From: JAWVFM01 sp963739355 | GTDB taxonomy: Bacteria > Actinomycetota > Thermoleophilia > Solirubrobacterales > 70-9 | Length of the DNA stretch: 64,000 bases | Assembly: GCA_963739355.1 (NCBI GenBank) | Contig: CAVUAD010000007.1 | Location: forward strand, 372,001-436,000 | Direction: 5' to 3' | In this document: positions 35,083 to 43,072 of the stretch, in pieces | Layout: each line of letters starts with the position of its first letter | Numbering within the stretch: the stretch's first letter is position 1 | The notes under the pieces: generated by a model | The model's input: only the letters and a program-made list of their open reading frames with translations | Databases searched by the model: none | Told to the model about the DNA's origin: nothing | Position numbers and translations under genes: made by a program

Positions 35083-35992
35083 CACCGCCGTTGGTGCTCC
35101 GCTTCACGCGGGCCTTCAGGCTCCTTAGCGGCGCCGTCAGCCGCCAGCTGACGCTCGTGTGGGCACGGTCGAGGTCGCGGCGGATCTCGCGGACCTTCGC
35201 GTCGCGAACGTGACCCGCCGCGCCGGCCTGCTTGCGGGCCATCGAGGCCTCCGCCTCCGCGCGCCGGGCCCGGTACTCCCAGTCGACCTCGGAGCCGTGG
35301 CCGATGCCCGGGAACTTGCCCTCCCACTTGCGGTTGAGCGTCATGTGAGCCTGGATCCAGTCCTCGGTGTCCCTGATCAGCTCCAGCGAGTGATGGTGGA
35401 CGGCGCGGAAGTCCGTGGTCACGACCTTCTTGCCCTTCGAGCGCGCCTGCAGGCAGATGTCGAGGTCGTAGCCGTGGATCTTCCCCAGCGACTCGTCGAA
35501 CTCCAGGTTCTCGATGGCCCACGGCGAGAACGCCATCGCGAAGCCGTCGACCGAGTCGACCTCACCGGTCCGCACGTAGTCCGGGGCCTTGGTCAGGTCC
35601 CAGCTGATCGCCTGGATCTCGCCGCCGCCGTACTCCTTGTAGCGGTGGACGAACGAGCCCCAGGTCACCGATCCCTCCCAGTAGGCGATGCTGCGAACGT
35701 CGATCGCCCCCGCGCAGCCCACGATCGCAACCTCAGGGTCCTCGAGCGCCCGCCGGACCTTTCCGCAGAAGTCGTCGTCCACGAGCTCGGTGTCCTGGTG
35801 CAGGAGCACCAAAGCCTCGAGGTCCTCGAGCTTTCGCGCCTCCGCGAGCAGCGTGTTGTAGCTGCGGAACAGCGAGTTCGTGGCGCTGAGGACGATGAGC
35901 TCCGAGTCGGGCTCCAGCGAGCGCTCGATGCCCGGCTTGGCGTACTCGTCGTACTCCTCATCCTTCGTCACGGCGACGGCGAAAGCGATCAT
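35051..35992 (-). CDS. GT2-fold glycosyltransferase
   Basis: A 313-residue glycosyltransferase-like protein. It starts MIAFAVAVTKDEEYDEYAKP, has LVLLHQDTELVDDDF as the nucleotide-sugar acidic motif and KIHGYDLDICLQARSKGK in the acceptor/base region. The last 80 residues are a basic helical tail (RDAKVREIRRDLDRAHTSVS and similar), seen in enzymes that sit on the membrane face. It stands alone on the minus strand downstream of the amino-acid transporter genes, and its tail overlaps the methyltransferase gene at 34111. Confidence 0.82.
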   Translation of the reverse strand: MIAFAVAVTKDEEYDEYAKPGIERSLEPDSELIVLSATNSLFRSYNTLLAEARKLEDLEALVLLHQDTELVDDDFCGKVRRALEDPEVAIVGCAGAIDVRSIAYWEGSVTWGSFVHRYKEYGGGEIQAISWDLTKAPDYVRTGEVDSVDGFAMAFSPWAIENLEFDESLGKIHGYDLDICLQARSKGKKVVTTDFRAVHHHSLELIRDTEDWIQAHMTLNRKWEGKFPGIGHGSEVDWEYRARRAEAEASMARKQAGAAGHVRDAKVREIRRDLDRAHTSVSWRLTAPLRSLKARVKRSTNGGVSHRRPSVRP

Positions 35993-36030
35993 CGGCAGGG
36001 CTATTTTGGCGGACGCAGGGTCGGCGAGGC

Positions 36031-36801
36031 CTAGTGCTCGAGCACCAGCCCGAGGAAGCGCTTGGTCCGTTCGTTCTTGGGATGGTCGAGCACCTCCTTG
36101 GGCGGGCCCTCCTCGACGACCACGCCGCCGTCCATGAAGACGACCCGGTTGGCGACGTCCTTCGCGAACTCGATCTCGTGCGTCACGACGATCATCGTCA
36201 TGCCAATGCGCGCCAGGTCCCGCATGACGTCGAGGACCTCCTTGACGAGCTCAGGGTCGAGCGCGGAGGTCGGCTCGTCGAAGAGCATGAGCTTCGGGTT
36301 CATGGCCAGCGCACGCGCGATCGCCACGCGTTGCTGCTGGCCTCCCGAGAGGCGGGAGGGGTACTCGTCGAACTTGTCCGCCAGGCCGACGCGGTCGAGG
36401 AGCTCGCGGCCGCGCAGGATTGCCTCGGCCTTTGGCCTCTTCTGGACGCGCAGCGGTGCCTCGATCACGTTCTCGATCGCCGTCATGTGCGGGAAGAGGT
36501 TGAAGCGCTGGAAGACCATGCCGATCTCGGAGCGGCTCTGGGCCACCTCGGACTCGCGCTGCTCGTAGAGCTTCGTGCCCTTCTGGCGGTAGCCGACGAA
36601 CTGGCCGTCCACGCTGAGGCGCCCGCCGTTGATCTTCTCGAGGTGGTTGATGCAGCGCAGGAAGGTCGACTTGCCCGATCCGGAGGGCCCGATCAGGCAC
36701 ATCACGTCGCCCTGCGCGACCTCGAGCGAGATGCCCTTCAGGACCTCGAGGCGCCCGAAGCTCTTCTGGACCGCCTCCGCCTTGACCATGGGACCGCTCA
36801 T
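36031..36801 (-). CDS. Polar amino-acid ABC importer ATPase (GlnQ/HisP type)
   Basis: A 256-residue ATPase with Walker A GPSGSGKSTFLRCINHLE, the PAAT-type Q-loop GMVFQRFNLFPHMTAIENV, signature LSGGQQQRVAIARAL and Walker B LMLFDEPTSALDPELV. The CINHLE run after Walker A and the FQ.FNLFPH motif are typical of glutamine, arginine or cystine importers. It overlaps the permease gene by four bases (ATGA). Last gene of the TetR-binding protein-permease-ATPase operon. Confidence 0.94.
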   Translation of the reverse strand: MSGPMVKAEAVQKSFGRLEVLKGISLEVAQGDVMCLIGPSGSGKSTFLRCINHLEKINGGRLSVDGQFVGYRQKGTKLYEQRESEVAQSRSEIGMVFQRFNLFPHMTAIENVIEAPLRVQKRPKAEAILRGRELLDRVGLADKFDEYPSRLSGGQQQRVAIARALAMNPKLMLFDEPTSALDPELVKEVLDVMRDLARIGMTMIVVTHEIEFAKDVANRVVFMDGGVVVEEGPPKEVLDHPKNERTKRFLGLVLEH

Positions 36802-37793
36802 CCGTGCGGCCTCGCCGTGCTCGGCGGCTCACCCGGGCCCGGTGGGCCGGGCGGTTTCGGCAAGTCCGCGTGCCGGGGGATGATCCCCCTCCAGATGCGC
36901 TCGAGGAGGGTCGGCGCCGTCACGCGCGTGGAGCCGCGCCCGTAGTAGCGCTCCAGGTAGAACTGCCCGATCGAGAGGATCGACGTCAGGAACAGGTACC
37001 AGATGCTCGCCACGAGCAGCATCGGGATCTGCTGGTAGGTGACCGAGTAGATGAGCTGCGCCGCGTAGAGGAGCTCGACCACGGCGATCACGCTGGCGAG
37101 CGAGCTGGTCTTGAGCATCGAGATCGTCTCGTTGCCGGTCGGCGGGATGATCACGCGCATCGCCTGCGGCAGCACGATGCGGCGCATGGTCTGAAGGCGG
37201 GTCATGCCCAGGGCGCTCGCGGCCTCGGTCTGACCCTCGTCGACCGAGATGATCCCCGCCCGCACGATCTCCGACATGTAGGCGCCCTCGTTCAGCCCCA
37301 ATCCCAGCGTCGCGGCCACGAACGGCGTGATCAGCGTGTTGGCGTTCAGGTGGACGAGCGCGGGACCGAACGGGATCCCGAGGTTGATCGTGGGGTAGAC
37401 GGCGGAGATGAAGTTCCAGAACAGGATCTGGACCAGCACCGGGGTGCCGCGGAACAGCCAGATGTAGACCCAGCTGACGGTGGAGAGCAGGCCGTTCGGC
37501 GACAGGCGCATCAGCGCCAGGATCACGCCGAGCACGATCCCGATGACCATGGCGAGGACGGTGAGCTCGAGCGTGACCTTCAGGCCGTCCAGGATCCGCG
37601 TGTCGAACAGGTACTTGCCGACGATGTCCCACTGGAAGCGGTCGTTGGTCGCCGCCGAGTAGACGAGCGACAGCGAGACCGCGGTGACGATGATCGCCGC
37701 GATCCACCGGCCCGGGTGGCGGACCGGAACCGCCTGAATCTCTTCAGGCGGCTCCGCCGCCGCCGCGCCTGCCCCGGAGCCCGGAGGGGTCAC
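36798..37793 (-). CDS. Polar amino-acid ABC importer permease
   Basis: A 331-residue inner-membrane permease of the HisM/HisQ class. It has about five to six transmembrane helices between residues 30 and 290 and the EAA loop GQTEAASALGMTRLQTMRRI (about 200-219). Flanking Pro-rich tails at both ends are unusually long (about 25 residues N-terminal, 30 C-terminal). GTG start with SD GGAAAGGAAG. One permease gene only, so it probably forms a homodimer with two copies of the ATPase. Confidence 0.93.
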   Translation of the reverse strand: MTPPGSGAGAAAAEPPEEIQAVPVRHPGRWIAAIIVTAVSLSLVYSAATNDRFQWDIVGKYLFDTRILDGLKVTLELTVLAMVIGIVLGVILALMRLSPNGLLSTVSWVYIWLFRGTPVLVQILFWNFISAVYPTINLGIPFGPALVHLNANTLITPFVAATLGLGLNEGAYMSEIVRAGIISVDEGQTEAASALGMTRLQTMRRIVLPQAMRVIIPPTGNETISMLKTSSLASVIAVVELLYAAQLIYSVTYQQIPMLLVASIWYLFLTSILSIGQFYLERYYGRGSTRVTAPTLLERIWRGIIPRHADLPKPPGPPGPGEPPSTARPHG

Positions 37794-37829
37794 GGCAGCG
37801 GCTTCCTTTCCGCTTGGCCTTCTACGTAG

Positions 37830-38783
37830 CTATGACGCCGGAACGTTGGTCGGGTTGATCTCCGACTTCGAGATGGCGCCTTGCGAGATACCCCAGTAGT
37901 CGAGGATCTTCTTGTAGCTCCCGTCGTCCATCATCTTCTGCATGGCCGCCTGGACCGGTTTCGCCATGCCGTTCCCCTGCGGGAGCGCGATCCCGTACGG
38001 CGCGTCGCCGAACGAGCCGCCGGTCAGCTTGAACTGGCCGTTGGACTTCGTGACTATGTACGCCGCGACGGGCGAGTCGGCCATGCCGACGTTCGCCCGG
38101 CCGCTCGAGATCGCGAGGTTGGCGCCGTTCTGGTCCGGGTAGACGGTGGTCTTCACCGCGTCCTTGCCGGCCGCCGTGCACTTCTTCGACTGCCCCTCGG
38201 AGGCTGTCTGCTGGATGGTTCCGCGCTCGACTGCGACGGTGGTCCCGCAGAGGTCCGCGAGCGACTTCACGTCAGGTCCGCCGTCTGCCGGCACGTAGAA
38301 GGAGGTGCCCGCGATGAAGTAGGTGACGAAGTCGACGGTCTGCAGGCGCTCCTTCGTGACCGTGAACGACGACATCCCGAGGTCGTACTTGTTGGCCGCG
38401 AGGCCCGGGAGGATGGAGTCGAAGCCCGCGTTCTGCATGTGGCTCGAGACGCCCATGATCTGCCCGAGTCCCTTCGCGAGGTCGGCGTCCGCTCCCTGGA
38501 TCGTCTTGCCGTCCGTTCCGACGAACTCCATCGGCGCGTAGGTGGCGTCGGTAGCCACCACGAGCGAGCCCTTGGAAGCGATCGACGATGGGACCTCGGC
38601 CGCGATCGTCGAGTCCTTCGCTTCGTTGATCCCGGGGGTCGCGGTCGGATTGGCGACCGTGGTGCCACCCCCGCCGCCGCCGGTCGTGCTCGACGTGGTG
38701 TCGTTGTTGCTCGTACCGCAGCCTCCGGCCGCGATCGCCAGGGCGGCAATTGCGCCCGCGATCAGTAGGCGAGTCCCACTCAT
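37830..38783 (-). CDS. Amino-acid ABC importer substrate-binding lipoprotein
   Basis: A 317-residue SBP_bac_3 family lipoprotein. The signal peptide ends IAAGGC, followed by a Thr/Ser/Gly linker containing a six-glycine run. The binding domain starts GSLVVATDATYAPMEFVGTD, with DADLAKGLGQIMG and DLGMSSFTVTKERLQTVDFV, as in polar amino-acid receptors. Two cysteines (about 178 and 202) may form a disulfide. Ligand class is polar amino acid or cystine; the nearby divergent cysM makes a sulfur amino acid attractive but unproven. Confidence 0.92.
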   Translation of the reverse strand: MSGTRLLIAGAIAALAIAAGGCGTSNNDTTSSTTGGGGGGTTVANPTATPGINEAKDSTIAAEVPSSIASKGSLVVATDATYAPMEFVGTDGKTIQGADADLAKGLGQIMGVSSHMQNAGFDSILPGLAANKYDLGMSSFTVTKERLQTVDFVTYFIAGTSFYVPADGGPDVKSLADLCGTTVAVERGTIQQTASEGQSKKCTAAGKDAVKTTVYPDQNGANLAISSGRANVGMADSPVAAYIVTKSNGQFKLTGGSFGDAPYGIALPQGNGMAKPVQAAMQKMMDDGSYKKILDYWGISQGAISKSEINPTNVPAS

Positions 38784-38804
38784 GCTCTCTCGGTTCCTCC
38801 TCGG

Positions 38805-39464
38805 TTAAGTTGGTCGGGCGCCACCAGCGCCCCCACCTTCGGTGGCAGCATATCCCGCCCGGAGCCGTGCGCGAAGCTCAGCGGCGAGCAGCTCGCGGGC
38901 CCGGGGGCGATCGATGGTTCCGGCCAGCCAGCGGGCGCAGAAGCCGTCGACGAGCGTGATCAGCACCTCAGCGGTCTCGTCGGCGTCGAGCGCGGTGATC
39001 GAGCCGTCCGCAATGCCGGCGCGGATGCCCTCGGCGACCTCGTCGCGCCAGGTCGTGGTGACGCGGGCGACGTCCTCTCGAAGCTCGGGGTCGAACACGG
39101 CCGAAGCGCTCACCTCTCCCCAGACGACGGCGTTGTGACGGACGTGTGCCTCGTCGCCGAGCTCGCCAAGCAGCGCGGCCTCGAGCGCCTCGTAGCCGCT
39201 GACGCCCTCGGGCACCTCGCCGCCGCGGAGCGCCGTCGAGGGCGCCTGCTCGCTCGCCGCCTCCAGGGCGGCCTTCACGAGGCCGGAGCGGCTGTGGAAG
39301 TGGTAGTAGAGGAGCGGAGCAGAGACGCTCGCCTCGGCGGCGACCTCCTCGACGCGCAGTCCGCGAACGCCGTGCGTCGCGATGGTCCGCGCCGCCGCCT
39401 CGAGGATCGCCGTTCGGCTGTCGTTTGGGGCCCCCGCGCCGTGATCAGCCGGATCTCTCGCCAC
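38805..39464 (-). CDS. TetR-family regulator
   Basis: A 219-residue TetR protein. The helix-turn-helix (about 15-60) reads RTAILEAAARTIATHGVRGL then VSAPLLYYHFHSRSGLVKAA. The C-terminal ligand domain resembles the BetI-like group. It is 21 bases upstream of the amino-acid binding protein gene on the same strand, so it likely heads and controls that operon, and is divergent from cysM (62-base gap), which it could also control. GTG start at 39464. No clear palindrome was found in the gap. Confidence 0.88.
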   Translation of the reverse strand: MARDPADHGAGAPNDSRTAILEAAARTIATHGVRGLRVEEVAAEASVSAPLLYYHFHSRSGLVKAALEAASEQAPSTALRGGEVPEGVSGYEALEAALLGELGDEAHVRHNAVVWGEVSASAVFDPELREDVARVTTTWRDEVAEGIRAGIADGSITALDADETAEVLITLVDGFCARWLAGTIDRPRARELLAAELRARLRAGYAATEGGGAGGARPT

Positions 39465-39526
39465 GGCACGATCCTACGATGTTCCAGCGATCCCCTCGCA
39501 GGGTGTCACTACACTTTCGATAGCGC

Positions 39527-40492
39527 ATGTTGGAGCCAGCTGTCAACCGTCCCTGCGGCGGGCGCTACGGCAACCTGATCGAGGCGGTTGGCAACACGCC
39601 GTTGGTCGAGTTGCCGCGCCTCTCGCCAGCCGAGGGCGTGCGGATCTTCGCCAAGCTCGAGGGCAGCAACCCGACGGGCTCCGTGAAGGACCGTGTCGCG
39701 AAGTCGATGATCGAGTCAGCCGAGGCCGACGGGGCGATCGAGGCGGGCCACACGATCCTCGAGCCGACGTCCGGGAACACCGGGATCTCGCTCGGGATGA
39801 TCTGCCGCCTGCGCGGCTACCCGCTGAAGGTGGTAATGCCCGACAACGTGACGGAGGAGCGCACTCAGCTCCTGAGTATGTACGGGGCCGAGATCGTCTA
39901 CTCGGAGGGAGCGAAGGGTTCGAACGGCGCCGTGGAGCTGGCGCTCGAGATGGCGGACTCCGACTCCAGCTACTTCATGCCCTACCAGTACGGAAACGAG
40001 TCGAACCCGCTGGCCCACTACAACGGTACGGCCGTCGAGATCCTCGACGAGCTCGACGACGTGGCGGCGTTCGTCGCCGGCCTCGGAACCGGCGGAACGC
40101 TCATGGGAGTAGGACGCCGCCTCAAGGAGGCCGGCGCCGACACCAAGATCGTGGCGGCGGAGCCCATGCAGGGCGAGCTCGTGCAGGGGCTGCGGTCGCT
40201 GGCCGACGGCTTCATCCCGCCGATCATCGACCTCTCGATCCTCGACCGCAAGGTGATGGTCTCCAACCGTGACTCGATCGTCTGGACCCAGCGCCTGCTG
40301 CACGAGGAGGGCCTCTTCGCCGGGGTCTCCACGGGCGCGATCGCCGCGATTGCGGTCCGGATCGCCGGCGAGCTTGACTCCGGCAACGTGGTCTTCATCG
40401 TCCCGGACGGCGGCTGGAAGTACCTGTCCTCGGGCGTCTACACAACGCCCGTCGACGAGCTCGAGGACATCGATTCAACGTTCTGGTGGTGA
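39527..40492 (+). CDS. cysM: CysM-type PLP cysteine synthase
   Basis: A 321-residue fold-type II PLP enzyme. PLP-binding K54 lies in EGSNPTGSVKDR, with the substrate loop EPTSGNTGISLG and the phosphate loop AGLGTGGTLMGVGRRL. The mycobacterial CysM class uses O-phosphoserine and CysO thiocarboxylate; the PDGGWKYLSSGVYTTP C-terminal segment resembles that class. The C-terminus FWW-stop lies within the first unit of the 66-bp repeat at 40481. The start at 39527 gives a 12-residue extension before RYGNLIEAVGNTPLVEL. TACACT 12 bases upstream could be a -10 for a leaderless transcript. Confidence 0.92.
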   Translation: MLEPAVNRPCGGRYGNLIEAVGNTPLVELPRLSPAEGVRIFAKLEGSNPTGSVKDRVAKSMIESAEADGAIEAGHTILEPTSGNTGISLGMICRLRGYPLKVVMPDNVTEERTQLLSMYGAEIVYSEGAKGSNGAVELALEMADSDSSYFMPYQYGNESNPLAHYNGTAVEILDELDDVAAFVAGLGTGGTLMGVGRRLKEAGADTKIVAAEPMQGELVQGLRSLADGFIPPIIDLSILDRKVMVSNRDSIVWTQRLLHEEGLFAGVSTGAIAAIAVRIAGELDSGNVVFIVPDGGWKYLSSGVYTTPVDELEDIDSTFWW

Positions 40493-40621
40493 GGACCTTT
40501 AGGTCCGAAAGCAGCATGTAAGGCCGCGATCGCGGCCGCAAGTGAGTTCTGGTGGTGAGGACCTTTAGGTCCGAAAGCAGCATGTAAGGCCGCGATCGCG
40601 GCCGCAAGTGATTCTGGTGGT
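40481..40621 (+). repeat. 66-bp tandem repeat containing two palindromes, at the cysM 3' end
   Basis: Units at 40481-40546 (66 bp) and 40547-40611 (65 bp) are identical except for one missing G at the end, followed by a 10-bp partial third copy, TTCTGGTGGT (40612-40621). Each unit holds GGACCTTTAGGTCC and the perfect 16-base palindrome GGCCGCGATCGCGGCC. The unit begins with the last cysM codons (FWW) and supplies the TGA stop. The simplest reading is a roughly 56-bp palindromic element inserted at the cysM end and then tandemly duplicated. No other copy is present in the window. Confidence 0.9.
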
Positions 40622-41380
40622 AGCGAGGCGCTGGGGCGCGCGGCCCAGCGCGTCCGCGAGCTGGCCGGCGGCTACACGCAGCCCGACTTCGCGCACGTCC
40701 CGGACCCTGACGCGGCGCTGTTCCTCTGCGCGGTGGACCATCGCACCGGCTACACGCGGGCGCACGAGGTGGACGGCCGCGGGCCGTTCGCGGGCAGCGA
40801 GCTGATGTGGGAGGCAGCGCTCGCTGCGGCGCGCCGCAGCCCCGGCGTGCTGACGGCCGCGGCCATGCGGAGCATCTCCGCCGCCGAGGTAGCCCGAATT
40901 TTCGCCGTGGACGAAGAGACGGTCGGCGATCCGGAGCGGCGCGCGGCGCTGTGGCATGACCTCGGGGCCGGCGTGGGCGAGCGCTACGGCGGCTCAGCGC
41001 TTGTCCTCCTGGAGAGCGCGCGAGGCAGGCTCGCGGGGCCGGAAGGCCTTCTCACGCGGCTCGCCGTCTTCGAGGCCTACGGAGACCCCCTCGCGAAGAA
41101 GGCCTTCCTGCTCGCCAAGATCTGCGAGCGGCGGGGCTGGCTGGAGGTGGCTGATCCCGACTCCTGGGAGGTCTGCGCCGACAACGTGCTGATGCGCTTG
41201 GCCCTGCGCTCCGGCCTCGTCCAGCCCGGACCGCTGGACGCGGTCCGCGCGGCGACCTCCGCGAGCCGGAGCGAGATCCGGCGTCGGCCTGGTACTGACC
41301 CGGCCCCGGAGTCCTTCCCTCGCAAGGAATCTTGCACCGCCCGCGGCAACGCGGTCGATCAAGACCACATGCAGGGACGC
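40559..41380 (+). pseudogene. Damaged reading frame of unknown function between cysM and the NlpC/P60 gene
   Basis: After the second repeat stop the frame stays open and encodes a convincing protein segment: ALGRAAQRVRELAGG, then DAALFLCAVDHRTGYTRAHE, and later TRLAVFEAYGDPLAKKAFLL and VCADNVLMRLALRSGLV. There is no ATG or SD at its 5' end; the first usable start is GTG 40733, which would cut off the conserved N-terminus. At the 3' end it runs on into the next gene without a stop after about 41256, through low-quality coding sequence; a TGA in another frame lies at 41296. So both ends look broken: the repeat removed the start and a frameshift removed the stop. I do not recognise the family with confidence. 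Confidence 0.5.
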
Positions 41381-41917
41381 ATGTCGAAGACGCTGCGCCT
41401 GGCGGCAATCGCCGTCCTGGCGCTCGCCGCGCTCGCGCCCGTTCGGGCGCTGGCGGGCGGCGGCGTGCCCCCGGTCAATCCGCCCCCGCGTCCGCCCAAC
41501 CACGGGGCCAAGGCAAAGCTCGTGGACGGCCAGGCCGTCGCGCCGGCGTCGGCGCCGGGACGCGTGAAGGACGTGATCGCGGCGGCCAACAAGATCGCCA
41601 AGGGCCACCCGTACTGCCTCGGCGGGGGCCACCAGAGCTGGCGCTCACGCTGCTACGACTGCTCCGGCGCGGTCAGCTTCGCCCTTCACGCCGGTGACTA
41701 CCTGCACTACCCGGAGGTCTCGGGTGACCTCGCCAAGTGGGGAGCCAGGGGCGTGGGCAAGTGGATCACCGTCTACGCCAACAAGAACCACGTCTTCATG
41801 ATGGTCGCCGGCCGGCGCTTCGACACGGCCGACACCCTCGGCAACGGCCCGGGCTGGGCAGCCGACATGGGCGCCTGGGAGTCGAGCCAGCACTACAAGG
41901 CCCGCAACCCGGGCTGA
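41381..41917 (+). CDS. Secreted NlpC/P60-like protein
   Basis: A 178-residue exported protein. The signal peptide (about 1-25, ending VRALA-GGG) is followed by a Pro-rich spacer and a compact papain-like domain. Candidate catalytic C94 lies in RCYDCSGAVSFALHAG and H137 in NKNHVFMMVAGRRFD, as in peptidoglycan endopeptidases. The domain lacks the long cell-wall-binding repeats of large P60 proteins. ATG 41381 is preferred because AGGGA lies in front of it and a clean signal peptide follows; ATG 41369 is in frame. The upstream reading frame runs into it without a stop. It is convergent with the ZIP transporter gene. Confidence 0.82.
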   Translation: MSKTLRLAAIAVLALAALAPVRALAGGGVPPVNPPPRPPNHGAKAKLVDGQAVAPASAPGRVKDVIAAANKIAKGHPYCLGGGHQSWRSRCYDCSGAVSFALHAGDYLHYPEVSGDLAKWGARGVGKWITVYANKNHVFMMVAGRRFDTADTLGNGPGWAADMGAWESSQHYKARNPG

Positions 41918-41918
41918 G

Positions 41919-42641
41919 CTACGCGAACTGCGCGATCCCGAACATGATCGCGGCGCCGGCCACGGTGGCGGGGATCGAGACGCGGGGCGAGAGGCTCTCT
42001 GCGGCCGGCAGCAGGCTCGTGGTCGCCGCGTAGACGAAGAGGCCGGAGAAGAAGCCCAGGGCGATCGGGAAGATCTCGTCCGGGGTCGGCACGATGAACG
42101 CGACGAGCGCCCCCAGGAGCGGGGCGGTGGCGTCGGCGATCAGGAATTGCCGGGACCGCGCCTCAGGGTGGTTTCGCGAGACCAGGAACGAGACGGTGTT
42201 GAGGCCATCGGAGAAGTCGTGACCGATGACGGCGGCGGTCACGACCAGGCCGACGCCCGTGTCGATCTGGAAGCCCAGCCCGATGGCGAGACCGTCGAAG
42301 AAGCTGTGGACCACGAATCCCGCCGCGCCGACCACCCCGGCGGGGTCGGGACGCTGGTGCTCGTGCCCCGCGTGATGCTCGTGGTGCAGGAACCGCTCCA
42401 CCGAGTAGAAGACGAGGAAGCCGACCGCCACGCACCCGATCGGCACGCGGAACGAGACGTCGATGTCGTTTGCGCGCTCGACGCCCTCCGGCAGGAGGTC
42501 GAAGAGGGCCGCGCCGAGCACGACACCCCCGGCGAGGGCCATGAGGAGCTCGGCCCGTCTGGGCCAGCGCAGCGCGGCGAGCCCGCCGGCCATCGTCGAC
42601 CCGAACGTCAATGAGGCGGCGGCGAGCGCGAGGACGACCAC
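41919..42641 (-). CDS. ZIP family divalent-metal importer
   Basis: A 240-residue ZIP transporter with about eight transmembrane segments. The metal-site helices contain VVHSFFDGLAIGLGF and VIGHDFSDGLNTVSF. The cytoplasmic loop is histidine-rich (LHHEHHAGHEHQ). It would import zinc (or Fe/Mn). GTG start at 42641, immediately after the stop of the Fur-family regulator gene, so the two are co-transcribed. Regulation by that protein through the palindrome at 43048 is likely. Confidence 0.92.
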   Translation of the reverse strand: MVVLALAAASLTFGSTMAGGLAALRWPRRAELLMALAGGVVLGAALFDLLPEGVERANDIDVSFRVPIGCVAVGFLVFYSVERFLHHEHHAGHEHQRPDPAGVVGAAGFVVHSFFDGLAIGLGFQIDTGVGLVVTAAVIGHDFSDGLNTVSFLVSRNHPEARSRQFLIADATAPLLGALVAFIVPTPDEIFPIALGFFSGLFVYAATTSLLPAAESLSPRVSIPATVAGAAIMFGIAQFA

Positions 42642-43028
42642 CTAGGCGGTCTCCCGGCAGCGGGGGCAGAGCCCGTGGAAGACGAGGTCGTGCCCCGTGA
42701 GCGCGAACCCGGTCGCCCGCTCGACGTCGGCGATGGCGCCGGCGACCGCGCAGGACTCGACGGCCGCGACCGTGCCGCACTTGCCGCAGCGGACGTGCTC
42801 GTGGTGGGCTCCGGCCCGCTCGAAGCGTGCCTCCGCCGTGCCCAGCTCGACCCGCCGCAGCTCGCCGTCGCCGACCATCGCGTCGACGGCCCGGAAGACG
42901 GTGGAGAAGTCCACTTCGACCCCGTCCCTGGCCAGGCCCCCGTGGAGCTCCTCGATCGACCAGTCGTGGCGCTCCCGCCGCTCCAGGAGCTTCGTCAGCG
43001 CTGCGCGGGTGCGGGGCGGCCTCGCCAT
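42642..43028 (-). CDS. Fur-family metalloregulator, probably Zur
   Basis: A 128-residue Fur-family repressor. The winged helix (about 8-62, DFSTVFRAVDAMVGDGEL) is followed by a metal domain with HHEHVRC (about 75-81), structural zinc pairs CGKC (C81/C84) and CPRC (C121/C124). Its partner gene encodes a ZIP importer, so zinc sensing (Zur) is more likely than iron. The ATG at 43028 lies 19 bases from a Fur-type palindrome. It is shorter than most Fur proteins (about 140), lacking a few N-terminal residues. Confidence 0.88.
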   Translation of the reverse strand: MARPPRTRAALTKLLERRERHDWSIEELHGGLARDGVEVDFSTVFRAVDAMVGDGELRRVELGTAEARFERAGAHHEHVRCGKCGTVAAVESCAVAGAIADVERATGFALTGHDLVFHGLCPRCRETA

Positions 43029-43047
43029 CCACGCAGCCTAGCTGTTC

Positions 43048-43062
43048 CGCAAGTCGTTTGCG
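43048..43062. promoter_or_regulatory. Candidate Zur/Fur operator
   Basis: CGCAAGTCGTTTGCG, a 7-1-7 arrangement with CGCAA/TTGCG perfect outer arms, lies 19 bases upstream of the Fur-family start. Size, symmetry and position match actinobacterial Fur/Zur boxes, although the sequence is more GC-rich than known ones. Confidence 0.55.
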
Positions 43063-43072
43063 TAATGCGCCT

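Noticed and set aside
40395..40607. Minus-strand frame with a repeated peptide across the tandem repeat
   Set aside because: The peptide repetition only reflects the DNA repeat; there is no ribosome site or sensible protein sequence.
40481..40621. Tandem repeat considered as a minimal CRISPR array
   Set aside because: Units are directly adjacent without variable spacers, and no cas gene is present in the window.
42642..43028. Fur-family protein considered as an iron regulator
   Set aside because: Its coupled partner is a ZIP transporter and no siderophore or iron-uptake genes are near; zinc sensing fits better, though not proven.
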